A stretch of DNA of 30,013 nucleotides, from the IMG/VR virus record IMGVR_UViG_3300030099_000229, positions 1 through 30,013 of that record; one strand, given 5' to 3'. This stretch comes from a virus. The notes under the pieces are model-generated. The model did no database searches. It saw nothing but the letters and a program-made list of their open reading frames with translations, and had not been told where the DNA came from. The translations under genes and the position numbers were made by a program. Positions 29,933 through 30,013 of the stretch are shown here, piece by piece; positions within the stretch are counted from its first letter, which is position 1; every line of letters starts with the position of its first letter.

Positions 29933-30013
29933 ACACCACCTACTGCTTTATCACTAGCAATCACTTCTGCTTTGTTACGCACAAAGAAGAAGGATTGACT
30001 AGCATACTTACAA
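29929..30013 (-). CDS. 3' end of a gene cut by the window edge
   Basis: The last bases, read on the minus strand, stay open from the edge to TGA at 29931-29929 and give 27 residues ending IASDKAVGGV. The reading is balanced in composition and ends in an ATGA overlap with the next small ORF, so it is probably the C-terminus of a gene that continues outside. No family can be named from so little. Confidence 0.4.
   Translation of the reverse strand, partial: CKYASQSFFFVRNKAEVIASDKAVGGV

Noticed and set aside
1-30013. Integrase and attachment site for a temperate life style
   Set aside because: No recombinase gene, tRNA fragment or att-like repeat was found in the window.

Overview
The window reads as most of the genome of a short-tailed (podovirus, T7-like architecture) bacteriophage with strongly AT-rich DNA. 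The gene content and order, the very low G+C and the set of tiny basic proteins ahead of the terminase match what I know of marine podoviruses, especially the pelagiphage HTVC010P type that infects SAR11. That host assignment is inference from gene content and composition. No rRNA, tRNA, CRISPR array, integrase or insertion sequence was seen. No phage RNA polymerase and no DNA polymerase or helicase gene was recognised here.

Layout. Positions 5-24790 form one long plus-strand (late) block: five tiny overlapping genes, large terminase, a short proline-rich protein, portal, a small head protein, scaffold, a gp13-like protein, major capsid protein, a decoration-type protein, tail tubular proteins A and B, three ejection-core proteins (200, 1418 and 1547 aa), tail fibre, two further adhesin-type proteins, a fibre-assembly-type protein, an AT-hook microprotein, two membrane proteins and a three-TM holin. 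Positions 24868-30013 form a convergent minus-strand (early) block. In transcription order (right to left) it holds a truncated gene at the edge, a 23-aa membrane peptide, a winged-helix protein, an unknown protein, a structured non-coding stretch, a small HTH regulator, a DUF1064-like nuclease, two primosome-type proteins, a terminator plus sigma70-like promoter, a YqaJ-type exonuclease, a 44-aa protein, an ERF annealing protein, SSB, a second HTH protein, a zinc-ribbon protein and a GH24 endolysin. The two blocks meet head-to-head at about 24.8 kb, between hairpins that look like terminators.

How it works together. Exonuclease, ERF and SSB form a compact single-strand annealing recombination set. 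The DnaT-like and helicase-loader-like proteins suggest that the phage recruits the host replisome. The late block builds a T7-like virion: terminase packages through the portal into a scaffold-built capsid, gp11/gp12-type proteins form the tail, and the giant core proteins carry a lytic transglycosylase domain and an HExxH motif for entry. Lysis is split: the holin lies at the end of the late block, the endolysin at the end of the early block on the other strand.

Most notable items: two large adjacent imperfect hairpins in the only long gene-free stretch (29029-29251); a 20-bp hairpin inside the zinc-ribbon gene; a GNRA-loop hairpin at the position of the T7 terminator Tphi; a promoter with a palindrome in its spacer; a DUF1064-like protein lacking its usual Asp and Lys; a cupredoxin-like domain in the tail fibre; a repeated translation-start leader flanking the adhesin genes; and five overlooked small genes (58, 54, 31, 44 and 23 aa).
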